A stretch of DNA of 64,000 bases from Glebionis coronaria. Lineage: Eukaryota > Streptophyta > Magnoliopsida > Asterales > Asteraceae. A program made the translations under genes and the position numbers. This document shows positions 9,540-21,779 of this stretch, piece by piece (the stretch's first letter is position 1; every line of letters starts with the position of its first letter). Under the pieces are notes generated by a model. That model was not told the origin of the DNA. It made no database searches and saw only the letters and a list, made by a program, of their open reading frames with translations. The DNA lies in the NCBI GenBank assembly GCA_025667525.1, contig CM046876.1:18835320-18899319 (forward strand), read 5' to 3'.

Positions 9540-9861
9540 TGTAGGATATTGTAAATCTTGAATATGTTGAGAGAGAGAAAGAGATATAAAAATTGGTAGA
9601 TTTCACACACACTCTAGAGAGAGAAAGTAATGGAACTATGTGTAAAAATGAATGAAACCACACCCTCTCCATCTAAGGAGAGGTTTTATATAGCCAAGAC
9701 CATGAGATGGGCTTGGGCTTACAAGTTAGGACGGCCTACACATGTTGTAGGCTTGGCATGGCCTTAGTTGTTTAATATTAGTACAACTAAACTACGAGCT
9801 ATTACTTAGACTATTGTTGGAGTGACCGATCCTTTCTAATACGTAGAACGTATTTCCAACA
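9540..9861 (-). repeat. Copia A 3' LTR
   Basis: This 322-bp LTR begins TGTAGGATATTG and ends TTTCCAACA on the plus strand. On the coding strand it starts TGTTGGAAATACG. A copy lies at 21475-21779 and a solo relative at 61409-61728. TATATA-like sequence and GAGAGAGAAAG tracts lie within. Confidence 0.9.
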
Positions 9862-9875
9862 ATCTCCCCCTAAGG
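9862..9875 (-). promoter_or_regulatory. Copia A polypurine tract
   Basis: The minus strand reads CCTTAGGGGGAGAT directly before the 3' LTR. This is the usual site for priming second-strand synthesis. Confidence 0.85.
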
Positions 9876-12705
9876 AAGGTCACTCCAAACAAGGGCGTTA
9901 CTCAAGTTACAATAATAAAATAAACCTAGCATACTATGCTTGTCTTGAGCTCATAATCTTTGTCTTTCTTTTCTTTTTCTTTTCTGGTGAACATGCTGAT
10001 GTGATCTTTGATATCAATCTTTAGCATTAATCTCTTGACTTGATCTAGTGCATCCTTCACTTGTGATCTTTGCCTCTTCGTGACTTCATGTCCCACATAC
10101 TTATACCTTTGTAATTCTTGAAAGCTTTAGAGTTTGATACAGCGGAAGGCTTGAATTTTAGGCTTTCTAGAATTAGATGAAATATTAAGTGCATAAAGTA
10201 TAAGCATGCGGGGACGACTTCTTCTCGGATTCCGCAACGCCACCGTCTTCAAATGCCGCAACATAAGTAGACACAAACGAAATGTCTTTGAACATTTCAT
10301 TCTAATTCGGTATCATTTTACCTCTGATCGGTGAAGACCGTTGGACGATATAAAATATCGTACTTGTGGCAGGTAGATTTAATTAAAAATCTCCTTGACA
10401 AGATTTCGCGGGTAAACCCGTTCTCTTTACTCGACCGTCCAAAGCTGACTGCGAACGTAAAGAGTGAATCATTTGGATAAAATTATCCTCATGATTGAAG
10501 CCGTCAATTCCGATTCCTGGAATAAGTTTGATTCATTAAAGAATCGCACCGTCGTTGCTTTCCAGTTGTCACGAGCTTGATTCATATTGAATCTTGCAAG
10601 TTACCTACCAAGTGCTGTTTAAGGTTAACACTAGAAGGATTTCCACTCATCACTGTGAACACTAAGGTATCACTCTGAGTGTTCTGGCAAGATCACTGAG
10701 ATATCGCGTAGAGGCCTGGAACGTGTTTAAATTCAATTAAGAATTAAATAACTATTGCTTTCCAGTTACCACAAGTTTGATTCATAAAGAATCACACAAG
10801 TCACCTACCATGAGCTTTTGAATGTTCGCTCAAAAAGGATTTCCATCTTCATTGTAAATACTTTCGTATTACTCGGATGTTCAAGCAAGATCATGAAGAT
10901 TTTGCGTAGGACTCTTAAGATCTTTCTTAATTTTCACAGTGTGTGAAAAAGCAAGGATATATGGAAGTGTGTCCTAATGAGATATTTGATGATCTCAAAT
11001 GTCTCTAGACTCGATCGTGCATTTTGGATTTTAGTAATAGGAGGCTAGATAGGAGTGCCACCATTTCAATATCAATATATTCGAAGTGAATAAATTGATA
11101 GATAATGCGTTGCCTCCATATGAATAAAACAAATACCTTTTGAGAGATACCTGAGTTAGGTGGGATGGGTTGTGCATTGCATTACTGGGTCCATGATGTC
11201 TATCTTCAATATCGAGCATCATTAAAATGATCTCAATAGCATATGTGTTGATCCGGTTTCTGCCTAAGATTGTAAGGAGGGCTTCTTTCTTTACACCCTT
11301 TATCTTTACAATTCTTTTTCATTCTTCAACCCCTTCAATGCTTACCAATACGTCATAACTAGCACCTTGTTGTGATTCTTCCAGTGCTAACTTAAGTACT
11401 TGGTCGGCATTCAGCTACGTTCACAACCTTTCTCCATCTTTCCTAAGGACTACTATTTCTAGCTATGGAATGTCCTTGGGAAGATTCCTCTGGTTTTAGA
11501 AGAATCATTGGACTTAACCTATCCTACCAACCTTATGACACCACAATCTTCATCATCGTGAAATAAATGGGTTGAGGGTAAGTATATGTCACCATGAAAA
11601 TCCATTTTGATGTGCAAATCCGTTTTGCTCCCCCTTAATATACGCCACGATATTCGAAAACATTTCTCACATGTCGGGATAAGACATCACGTTAAGTCAA
11701 ACCATTTGTGATAATTTCCCATATTAAATCACATTTTCTCCCTCATATTAAAAATATTAACCCAATCGATGTTTTTAATATCAATTGATTTAATAAAATT
11801 TTAACAAAGGTTTTGGGAAGAAAAACGCAAATCCGTTTAATCTTCATGATACCAAATGTTGAGATATGATACCGATTTGTAAAATGATCACATATTCACT
11901 ATATAAGAATGAAATGACAAGGTCGAACCTGATTGATGAGAACATCATATGATAGGATCAAATGGTTCTTGTATGAAAATGTTGGTCGCCTCGTCACGTC
12001 TGAAGTCATCTCTTGACACCACATGTACGATTGGTATTGTTGTCTTGACACCAATTAGTAAACCTGGCACTTTCGACATCGAAGATTCTGAATGCTTTAC
12101 AATTGCTCCCCCTCAATTGTTGACCTGTTTTCTATTAAAAGAGCTGTAGTCGTCGGTTGAGTAGTCGCATCGTTGAGTATGTAGATACCAATTGTAGATT
12201 GCTATGGTTGTAGAGATGATAGCTCCATAAAAATAAGACTTCTCTTGTTTTAACAAATAAATGCACTAATGCGTACATATATTCGTGTTAGATTGTGTTA
12301 TAAAGTAACACAATCCCTTACATGGTTTTAAAGTAAACCATGCCCGAGAAAATTAATTCTCGTTGTGAGCCAAAGCTTTCATAAGAAATACTTGACTTTA
12401 ATATGAAAAACGGATTGCAGTCTGAAATAACCACAAGCCATATAGGCATGTTTTATGAAATATTTACAACTTTTGTACGAACTCTATTTATGGTGTCGTG
12501 TCAATATTAATCGATATTTCTAAGGCCGTAAATATTATCATACCAAACGACATGCCTTTGAAAAATAAAGTAAAAATATTTTTGGATTTTTATGAAATTT
12601 TCAATTTTTATGGTTTTTATATTGTTTTATATTTTTGTATTTTGATTTTGTGGATAAAAATATAAACAATATATACAGATGATCACCAAGGATACAGAGA
12701 ATAGT
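9876..12705 (-). other. Copia A long 3' noncoding tail
   Basis: About 2.8 kb separates the end of the RNase H region from the polypurine tract. No conserved protein is visible in it. It contains imperfect 200-bp tandem repeats (separate entry) and an AT-rich stretch at 12500-12690. In many copia elements RNase H ends close to the LTR, so this tail is unusually long. It may be a decayed extra ORF or regulatory RNA. I cannot tell which. Confidence 0.6.
10555..10915. repeat. Imperfect 200-bp tandem repeat in the copia A tail
   Basis: TTGCTTTCCAGTT starts at 10555 and again at 10755. In both, CAAG-type spacers, GATTCAT, ACCTACCA, AAGGATTTCCA, CAAGATCA and GCGTAG follow in the same order. A weaker partial copy lies just upstream, near 10510-10550. 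Identity is perhaps 70% by eye. Confidence 0.75.
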
Positions 12706-14190
12706 TTACCACCAATATTCTTTCACTTCATCTACCAATTCCTTTATAGGCTCATGCGAGAAAGTTCTCAATCCTAGCTTGTCGGCCAACAATTCCATTC
12801 GAGCATGATCTAAAGCCTTCGTGAAAATATCTACTAATTGATACTCAGATCGGACAAAGTAAAGCTTGATCACTCCATTTTCCACTTGCTCCTTGATGAA
12901 GTGGTAGCGAATGTCAATATGCTTCCACCGGGAGAATTGAACATTGTTGCAGCATAAGGCAATTGCACTTTTTTTGTTGCAGTACATCGGAATTTTGTTG
13001 AAACCTAGACAATAGACGGTTAATTGCGAACTCATCAAAAGAATTTAAGCACAGCAACCAGACATAGCTATGTATTCTGCTTCCGTACTTGAAATTGCAG
13101 CGCTTTTCTACCTTTTAGATGTCCAACTGATTAGTCGATCTCCTAGTAGTTGCAAAGTTCCACTCGTGCTATGCCTTGTATCTTGACAACCCGCATGATC
13201 CGCATCTGCATATGCCATTAGTGCAACCGAAGAGTCCTTCGAATACCAAATTCCACGATTAATGGTTCCTTTAAGATACCGAAAGATCCGTTTAACAGTA
13301 GCTAAGTGTAACTCAGTAGGTCTAGTTTGATACTGAGCACACATACATATAGCAAACTGAAGATCAAGTCGACTAGCTGTGATATACATAAGGGTACCAA
13401 TCATTCCATGATAAAGTGTCGGATCAATGGCAACTCCATGTGGATCTGCATCAAGCTTAGTTCGTTCCATCATTGGAGTATCCACGGGGTCGCAAGATTC
13501 CATCTTATATTTCTTAAGCGATTCAAGGGCATACTTAGATTGATTGATAAAGATGCCTCTTGGACTCTGAGATATCTGAAGTCCTAAGAAAAATGATACC
13601 TTGCCCATCATTGACATCTTAAACTTGGAAGAAATGAGTGTCCCAAACTCATCGGATAAGGTTTGGGTCGAGGCAGCAAATATAATATCATCAACATATA
13701 TTTGTACCATAATCATATCTTTACCTCGTTTCTAAATGAACAGCGTGGGATCCACCTTGCCTTTAGCGAAGCCTTGCGTAATGAGGAATTGTGACAATAG
13801 ATAATACCATGCGCGTGGAGCTTGCTTCAACCCATAAAGAGCCTTCTTAAGCTTGTACACATGATTATGATATTTAGGATTCACAAAACAATCCGGTTGT
13901 TGAACATAGACCTCTTCCTTGATTTCACCATTAAGAAATTCCGTCTTCACATCCATCTGATAGACGATCATATTCATGTGGTCTGCATAAGCAAGGAATA
14001 TTCTAATAGCTTCCAAACGGGCAACAGGTGCAAAGGATTCCATAAAGTCGATGCCCAATAATTGCTTGTATCCACGAGCTACTAGTCGAGCTTTGTTCTT
14101 CAATATTCCGCCTAACTCGTCGAGTCTCACCTTGTAAACCCATTTCAAAGTGAGTAATTTCACTTGATCCGGGCATGGGACAAGTTCTCA
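12706..14190 (-). pseudogene. Copia A reverse transcriptase and RNase H
   Basis: RT blocks run right to left. [11 protein letters not shown] and the DVKTEFLNG block lie at 14163-13732, and the catalytic YVDDIIFAAS is present near 13690. SSTEAEYIA of RNase H lies near 13070, and YCNKKSAIALCC with KHIDIRYHFIKEQ lies at 13038-12706. The YVDD motif is intact, but RNase H shows Asn where copia elements carry Asp (YCDNKS expected). Stops occur between RT halves near 13730 and twice near 13045-13110. Most fit Gln codons turned to TAA or TAG, and the enzyme is dead. Confidence 0.9.
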
Positions 14191-14781
14191 TACTTCAAGA
14201 CGTATAAATTCATTAAGTTCTTATTGTATATCTTCTATCCAACAGGATTGAGTAAAAGCTTCTTGCCATGTCTTAGGTTCAACTTTAGTGAGAAAAGCAT
14301 CAAAATGACAAAACATTGCATTTTCTTGTAACTAACTTCGTGTGGATACCGGACGATTAGGGTCACCAATAATAGAATATATAGGATGATCCTTTGTCCA
14401 CTTGCTGTCATGTTCACGAATCCATGGATTGGAGTAGATCGTAGTAGGAGCTTCCTCTAAGGTGGACGACCCGGCTTGATTATGGTCGAGAATTGGTACA
14501 CCAAAGAATGGAAGTTCACGCATTTGAGTGAATTCCAAATCGTGATCATCATCATCCTCTTCATTATCAATAGGCATGACGTGGGTAGTTGATTATGGTG
14601 TTGGTTGAGAATTACTTGTCGAAGGTATATCTTGACCAATTGTAGGTGCAGACGTATCTGATTGTGCTTCAGTTGCTGGAGCGACAACTTCGGTAACCGG
14701 AGCTATTACTTCAGGTTCTGGATCAACAATACTTGGAGGAGTAAAGAATTCATCAAAGAACGGTTGAAACAACGAATCTCA
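14191..14781 (-). pseudogene. Copia A integrase-to-RT linker
   Basis: This stretch is the low-complexity linker typical between integrase and RT. Pieces rich in Ser, Pro, Asp and Glu (such as EEDDDDHDLEF) lie in several frames, with shifts and stops. It contains no catalytic motif. Confidence 0.6.
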
Positions 14782-15845
14782 TTAATTCCTAGAAGGTGGT
14801 GTAAATGATGATGAAGAAGGGTTATTTGGGACAAGACCAGAGCTAATGTTACTGGGTCCCATTTCATGAAGTGCGGGTTCAGAGCTGCTTTGCTCAGAAG
14901 CTATTGCTGTCAGCTCATCAAAATCAACATTCATAGTTTCAAGGATCTTACGAGAATTACGATTGTAGATTCGGTATGCTTTCTTTGTGGGTGTATAACC
15001 AATGAAAATACCAATATCAGCCTTTGGTTGAATTTTTCCCAAATTGTCACCATCATTATTTGGATAGCAAAGAGAACAAAATACATGAAGATATGATAAA
15101 TCTGGTACTTTTCCATGGAGAAGCTCATAAGGTGTTTTACCATGGCATTTACGAATTAGTGACCGGTTTTGGGTGAAAACTGCTGTAGATACTGCTTCTG
15201 CTCATAAAAACAATGGATCCTTTGCGTAAATTAACATCATTCGAGCAGCTTCCATAAGTGTGCGATTTTGCCTTTCAATGACACCGTTTTGTTATGGAGT
15301 GCGAGCAACGGATGTATCATGAGATATGCCAACTTCTTCATAATAATCACGTAAGATTTGATTCACAAATTCAGTTCCATTATCTGTACGAATGCATCAG
15401 ATAGTAGTGTTGAGTCGCACTTGAATTATCTTGAGAAATCCGATGATGAATTTAGGTGCCTCATTTTTTGCTGTAAGAAATTTCACCCATGTAAACCGAG
15501 AGTAATCATCGACAATGACGAGGATGTACCTTTTACCACTAAGACTTTCAACACGCATTGGCCCACAAAGATCCATATGCAATAAATAAAGTTACTCTTG
15601 GTAAGTGTCTTAAGTCTTGGTTTGTATGATTTGTTAGTGCTTTTCCCCATTGTACACGCGGAACACAAATGGTCTTTGTGAAATGTAAGTTTAGGAAGAC
15701 CACGAACAAGTTCGTTTTTCGCCAAATGATTAATAGCGTCAAAGTTAAGATGAGATAACCGTCGATGCCATAACCATGAATTAGTCTTTGATGCTTTGGA
15801 GAGAAGACATACGGGAGAAGCGGCCACCATATCTTGTAGAGACAA
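14782..15845 (-). pseudogene. Copia A integrase
   Basis: The GAG-pre-integrase zinc region (WLWHRRLSHLNF, then CSACTMGK) is at 15845-15590. The catalytic core starts at MHMDLCGPM (15582) and includes VDDYSRFTW and RTDNGTEF. Its stop codons include one where Arg CGA became TGA (near 15400), one in the PQQNG motif (near 15290) and one for Trp before AEAV (near 15205). The C-terminal part (IGYTPTKKAYRIYN) ends at 14782. Integrase would insert the cDNA; this copy cannot. Confidence 0.85.
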
Positions 15846-15921
15846 AGTGTAAAAAATAATTCCCTCGAGTACCTTTCAATAAATCAACCCCTTCCAAATT
15901 AAGAATGAAGCAGGTATGCTC

Positions 15922-16182
15922 TCAAAAAGCAACTTCTAGGTTTGCATCACAAAATTGTTTCACAGAAAATAAATTGTGACCGAGACCTTCCACATAATAC
16001 ACTCTTGAAATTATAACATTCCCAATATGATATTCACCGTAACCCATTATATTTGCAATATGACCATTCCTAAATCGAACCGTACCAAGAAACTTGCTGA
16101 CGAAATTTCTGAGCTGAGAGCGATCTCCGGTCATATGCTTGGAGCAACCAGAGTCCAAATACCAGAGAACAATTTGGACCAC
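15922..16182 (-). pseudogene. Copia A protease region
   Basis: The aspartic protease signature LDSGCSKHMTG lies at the start (near 16150), followed by VRFRNGHIANIMGYG and the conserved LGHNLFSVKQFCD. The DSG catalytic triplet is intact. The block is open over 86 codons but joined to neighbouring blocks only through stops. Confidence 0.85.
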
Positions 16183-19100
16183 CTGTTTTCAGTAACAACA
16201 GAAGACAATGCATTGGAAACTATTGGTTCCGAAGTGTTAGTAGATACAAATATGATATTATCATAATTGCTAACATTTGTGTGACCCTTAGATTTCCCAT
16301 GTTTTCTAATGTGAGTTTTATCACTAACAGGTTTTATTGTTCCAACTTTCTGAGGTTTTGGAGTATTAGCGGGCACTACAGTGGGAGTAGACCTATTTAA
16401 AGGGCACTTTGTTCCTACAGTAGTGTTGGTGTTCCTAGTTAAAGGACACACTTGTGTTTTGGTAGCCTTGGTACTCCTAGTTAAAGGGTACGCTTTCTTC
16501 GCTTTAGTGGGAGTGATCCTAGTTAAAGGGCACGCATTTCCTACTATAGTGAAAGTTCTACTAGTGGGGCGCGACAACCAACCAACTTGGGTTAACACTT
16601 TCCCAGTTGGTGTCCATTATAATCCATTTTTCCGGGCATTCATCTCATTCACATGGTCAATAAGGCAAGAATCATGACGACTAGAAAATATACATTCATT
16701 GCAATTCCAACATTTCAAATTAGAATTCACAGTAGGCTTAGAACGCTACACAACCGTAGAGCCTTTAGGTTTAGCTACATGATTCTTTTTATTCAAAAGA
16801 GAAATAACATTCCTAGGATGGGCTTCTACTTTCTTCTTCACTTGACTACTAGATGGGGGCAAGATCCTATCATTCTTCTTGTTTCTTTTAATCTTAGATC
16901 TTTGAGCCTTAGTAGTGGTGCTTACTCCTGTAGAAGGCAACACGAAATTATTAGAAGCTGGTTTTGATTTTGCCTTATCCTTAATGACCAATGTTTGAGA
17001 TGGTTTAGTCCTAGGGCCCTTGTTAAGTGGTGTGACGGTGATAAGGTTCTTTTTTATTGCACTAGAGGACGATGCTGAGACAGTGGTTGCGTTATCCACA
17101 ACATTCTTACCTTTTAGGGTACGAAGTGTTTCCTTTAACTCAGTCAAAGCTAGATTTTTATCACAAATTTATTCCCTCAAATCAGATATTTCAACCGACT
17201 TTCGATTCAATCGTTCAATCATTGATAGATTCTGTGCAGTGGTATTAGCACATACGGGCTTTACTGAATCGAAGAGTTGTGTATTTTTCTGTTTTAAGTT
17301 TTCAACTTTGGACAAAATCTTGGAAACTCGATTATCTAGATCAAGTTTGATATTCTCAGCGGCCTCAAGTACGTTCACACAGTTAATCTCCTTAGATTTC
17401 TCTATGTCTATCGGCAATGATTTAGCAACCTTCTCACTCGGCTGACGCTGTTTTGATTGTAAATCCAATCGAAAATTCTTTTGAAAATTTGCATCATCTA
17501 TATTAACACCTTCGAAAGACATTTCAAAAATCTCTTGAATAAATTGTTGTTTACATTCAAGCGAAATGCAATGTTTTTGAATTTCATCAAAACATTTTGA
17601 AAGCGAAGAATAAGAATCTTGAAGATCTAAAAATTCAGCGTCAGATTTGTGACAGGTACTATCTACCACATTATCCACAAATTCAACATTATGCACAATA
17701 GAATCATTATCAACACTTTTATTCACACAGACGGAAACAATATCATGGGACATCACTTGCTTTAGAAGCTGATCATTTTAGCGTGAAATTCGTTCAATTT
17801 CAAGTAAACTGTTTTCATATGCATCATCCATTTCATTGAAAATACGTCTAACTTCTTCTATCTCCAAAAGCAAATCTTGATCAATAGTGCTTAGACAAAC
17901 TTTAACATTGTTTACAAATGGAACAATTTCGTCTCGAAACACAGCTCTAGTGTGCTGAAAATTCCATTCACCTTCCGTTATGGCCGTAGCCGTCGTATGT
18001 TCCGTAATGACCTTGTCAAAATTGGAAAAGTGTTGGTGCATTGCATTTAAGCTATCTGACACCTTACTTACCGGTGGAGTTAACTTAGTTAAATCCTTTT
18101 TGACAAGTGTAGGAGACGTACTAGGAAGGTTTTCCGTTGACAAACTTTGAGGCACAAAAACTGTTAATTGAGCTAATTCCTTTTGTAATCGAATACGGGT
18201 CTTTTTAGAAAATTGATCTTTGTTATGCTTATCATAATCAATCTTATGGAATTTTGAAAGCATTTTAGATCGAGTTTCTTCCGCAAGTGACATTGTCTCC
18301 TCAGTACTCCGAACATAAGGTGCTTCTTTCGATTTGCCAATTAGGGTCACATCATAAAGACAAGGAATATATTCCTGAGCTTCTTTTACATAACTAGGAT
18401 TAGGTGGTAAATCTTGAAGACGCTTAAGTTCGAGTTCTTTAAATGATTTAGTTAAAATATGAACCTTTTCTGTGGAAGCGTATTGTTTTAAAAGCTGTTG
18501 TTCCTTGAATTTAAGAAGTTTGGTAGCATTAATTTCCGATTTAAACTTTTTAGACTCGAGAGTTTCAAAATCTATTTTAAGTTTCTGAAAATCATTTACA
18601 ACCGACTCTTTTACTTGTAATTCATTGGAAAGATTAGCTTTTAATGATTCTATTTCTTTTAAGTGTTCAATTTTTTCAAAACGAAATTGGTCAAATACAT
18701 AATAAGTTATTTTTTCTGCTTGAGGGACCATTTCAAAAATTTTGACCTTTTCCTTATACAGCGCAAGCTCAGAGGTAGGTTGGCATTCATATCTATGATT
18801 TGTCGAACCGCCACATTCATGTTATCAATAATATGTTTAGGCACCATTACCAAATCATGTTGATCATAAGATTTCATACCCGTCGTAGCATTTGGTTGAG
18901 GTTTACTCAAATGTGTTGGATTGGATACCACATCATTTGAGTTACTAGTTTCCGAATACTGTTCGAGGTTGTCAATTTCATGCTCAACTTGATGTGGATT
19001 ATCATGAACATTATTAGATGTGGTTTGTACCTCATTGACGACATCAGAACCATAGTGAGAGAGATTAGCAACGAGAGCAGCTTAGGCTGAGTGAATGTCA

Positions 19101-19324
19101 TCACAATCCAAATCATATGCATTAAGATCATCCTCTTGATATGCTGCATTTGAAGTAGAAACGACTGCAATGCCTTCATTATCTGCTACCCCTGGGTCTG
19201 CAAGAAATGCTAATTCTTCTGAATCCAAAATCTTTCCCTTAGACTGAGCATCATCCAAATACATCTTCTCATGAAAACACGTGACATCCCTTCTCCTTTT
19301 CGGCTGAGTGCATTCTCTAGCCAT
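16183..19324 (-). pseudogene. Copia A long gag extension with coiled coils
   Basis: Blocks at 18731-17778 (317 codons), 17756-17169 (195), 17147-16746 (133) and 16598-16131 are rich in Lys, Glu, Leu and Asn. They look like coiled coil, such as LKEIESLKANLSNELQVKES. The 16598 block contains a repeated CPLTR motif (about five times). Long spacers of this kind occur between zinc knuckle and protease in some plant copia elements. Breaks between blocks are single stops. Confidence 0.65.
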
Positions 19325-20646
19325 ATGACCTTGTCCTCGGTAATTGTATCAAGTCACAACCTTTTGAGGATCAATAGTGCTTCCATTTCCACTATCTTGA
19401 GAAGTCATAGATTGAGCGTTCACGGTCCTTGTAGGAGGTCCATATGAATTTTTCCTTCCCTGAATGGTTTGCACCGTCACTTGACCATCTTGAATAGTGG
19501 CTTGTTGTCGAGGATTTGAAGAAGTGCGGAGCTGATTGTTCGTTGGTGGAAATCCTCTAGTTGCAACAAGTTTTGACAAGTAGGCAGTGAGATGGTTTAA
19601 GACATCAGTAGGTATATCATTTGGAGTAAAGACCGGTGCTTGGATTGGTGGAAGTTCATTCGAGTAGAAGCCTTATGCTGGTTGTGATTCAATTGGAAAA
19701 TATCCTTGCTGAGGAGTATAGTCCATTGGAAAAGTGTTAGCTTGTAAGGGTGATGCCTGATGTGCTGGTTGCTGTGGATAAGGCTGTTGATGAACACTTT
19801 GTTGAAATGCTTGTTGTGGCATCATTAGTGGTTGATAAGATAGTTGCTGATAGGTGTGTGGTGGTGACTGCTGCAAGTATGATGGTTGTTGATAAGTGTA
19901 AGCCATGTTTTGTTGGGGGGTCATTTGTTGAGAAGCATACATGGCAAGTGGATCATGAACTTGTGGTGTAGACAACTGAGTCTCGATCACATGGCTTGTT
20001 GTTGAAGAAAAACTTGAAGTTGATCCACATTGGTGTTATGCAAGTCCTTAGCCAATTTAACAGCCGTCACGTACTTACGCCATTCGGATGGAAGGGTGTT
20101 CAAATACTTGGTGTTTAATTGAAATGTAGGAATTGCCATGCCATAGATATTGAGCTCATTAAACAATAAAGTAAATCTCAAATAGTAATCATTGAGAGTC
20201 TCCCCGGGGACATAGGCCAACTTATCAAAAGTATCATAAAGCTTACACTCTCGTTCTTGTTTAGTTAACAAGATGCCTTGCATTAGAACACGAATTCTAT
20301 CCGATAACTCTTTGGCAACTTTATGTTTGCTGAAGAGTTTGTAGACATCTGGAGGAAGGGCTTGGAAAATGATGTTTGTAGCATACTTATCACATTTGTC
20401 TTGAATCTTCATATCTCTTGTCAATTCACCCGTTGTGCGAGGATGAGTAACTGCACCTTCCATCACTGTACCATAATCTAATGGTCCATTGAGCACCGAT
20501 GCCCAAATGAGATGTCTATTCTCTTTGTTCAACATGTAAAGTTCCATTCGGGAAGTCCAATCCTCGTACATAGTCTTCTCCAACATTGGTGGACGATTAT
20601 CCGTACCCGAAAGGATGAACTTATCCGTAAGAGATGTGTACTCCAT
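19305..20646 (-). pseudogene. Copia A gag with broken zinc knuckle
   Basis: Gag begins with ATG at 20646 (MEYTSLTDKFILSGTDNRP) and shows YEDWTSRMELYML and LPSEWRKYVTAVK, typical of copia-type gag. A Gln/Pro-rich region (YQQPSYLQQSP) follows at 19990-19670. The CCHC knuckle near 19305-19350 reads stop-YNYRGQGHMAREC, so the first two Cys of CX2CX4HX4C are lost, one to a stop. The start is chosen because it opens the conserved gag block downstream of the leader. Confidence 0.85.
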
Positions 20647-20849
20647 TTCGATAAGTTAAGATTTACAAACGTTGATCGAACAATGAGAGAAAGTAAATGT
20701 GTTTGTTGTTGCGTGTAGAAGCCGAGAAATAATGTTGAAATCCCTAAAATTATGTTATCGATAAACCAAAAATTCCAAAACAAAATTACACACAATTGTT
20801 AAAAATTATCAAAAACACGTTTTTGAAAAATCTTGGAATATTTGTCACT

Positions 20850-21190
20850 GTATCGCAATGTGTGATCGCAACCTTAGATCGTAATATGTAGATTGCAAAT
20901 CGTGATCGTAAGATGCTATCACAATCCCTGATCGTAAGATGTAGATCGCAAGTCGTGATCGTAAGATGTGATCGAAAGTCCTGATCGTAAGATGTGATCG
21001 CAACCCTGATCGCAATATCAGATCGCAACCCTGATCGCAATGATAGATCGCAACCCTGATCACAACACTAGATCGCAATATTCAGATCGCAAGTTTAGAT
21101 CGCAATATGTGATCGTAACTTTAGATCTCAATAAGCAGATCGCAAGTTTAGATCGCAATATGTGATCGTAACTTTAGATCGCAATATAAA
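20850..21190. repeat. GATC-rich repeat array in the copia A leader
   Basis: About 23 GATC sites occur in 340 bp, nearly all as GATCGCAA or GATCGTAA separated by 6-14 bases. A 52-bp unit (CAGATCGCAAGTTTAGATCG, then CAATATGTGATCGTAACTTT, then AGATC) is repeated at about 21083 and 21135. It lies between the gag start and the primer-binding site, so it would be in the 5' leader of the genomic RNA. Confidence 0.85.
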
Positions 21191-21460
21191 ACCCTTTCAA
21201 ACGTTGCGATGGAGAAGATTTCCACTGTTCTCAGATAGTACACTACAAATTCTAGATTTTTAGCCAACAAATGAATCAAACACCCAAACTTTTTGTGTTT
21301 TTAACCAAAGTAACAATACCAAATCACTACTACAAGTAAGGAGATGATGTATATCAAGATTAAACCATAAAAACACAAAAAAAAAAATTGGTCTGAATGT
21401 TTTTGGATCAAAATAGGCGTATGAATCAAGAACACAAACACATAAACCAAACAATCATCC

Positions 21461-21474
21461 CATGGCTCTTGATT
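21461..21474 (-). promoter_or_regulatory. Copia A primer-binding site (degenerate)
   Basis: The minus strand just inside the 5' LTR reads AATCAAGAGCCATG. It resembles the usual initiator-tRNA-Met site TGGTATCAGAGCC with the first bases worn and one inserted A. Confidence 0.55.
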
Positions 21475-21779
21475 TGTAGGATATTGTAAATCTTGCTTAT
21501 GTTTAGAGAGAGAAAGAGATAGAAACTTGGTAGATTTCACACACATTCTAGAGAGAGAAAGTAATGGAACTATGTGTAAAAATGAATGAAACCACACCCT
21601 CTCCATCTAAGGAGAGGGTTTATATACCCAAGCCCATGAGATGGGCTTGGGCTTACAAGTTGGGCCGGCCTACACATGTTGTAGGCTTGGCATGACCTTA
21701 GTTGTTTAATATTAGTAAAACTAAACTACGAGCTATTACTTAGACTATTGTTGGAGTGACCGATCCTTTATAATACGTA
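21475..21779 (-). repeat. Copia A 5' LTR, worn at its outer end
   Basis: It matches 9540-9861 over about 300 bp, from TGTAGGATATTG to AATACGTA. The last 16 or so bases (up to TTTCCAACA) are missing and replaced by A/T-rich sequence. Confidence 0.85.

Larger units (their letters stand above)
9540..21779 (-). mobile_element. Copia A: decayed Ty1/copia retrotransposon
   Basis: LTR-like ends flank a minus-strand gag-protease-integrase-RT-RNase H order, which is the Ty1/copia arrangement. The 5' LTR is on the right and the 3' LTR on the left. Unusual points are a long gag with coiled-coil parts (about 3.7 kb from gag start to protease), a 2.8-kb 3' noncoding tail and a GATC-rich leader. Many stops are present, most explained by C-to-T or G-to-A change. 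TATAA precedes the left LTR and recurs at 21784-21788 just beyond the worn right LTR, a possible but weak target duplication. Confidence 0.9.

Noticed and set aside
13327..13587. Plus-strand frames within copia A pol (also at 17020-17445 and 15358-15585)
   Set aside because: They are antisense shadows of the minus-strand pol and gag frames, which carry the conserved motifs.
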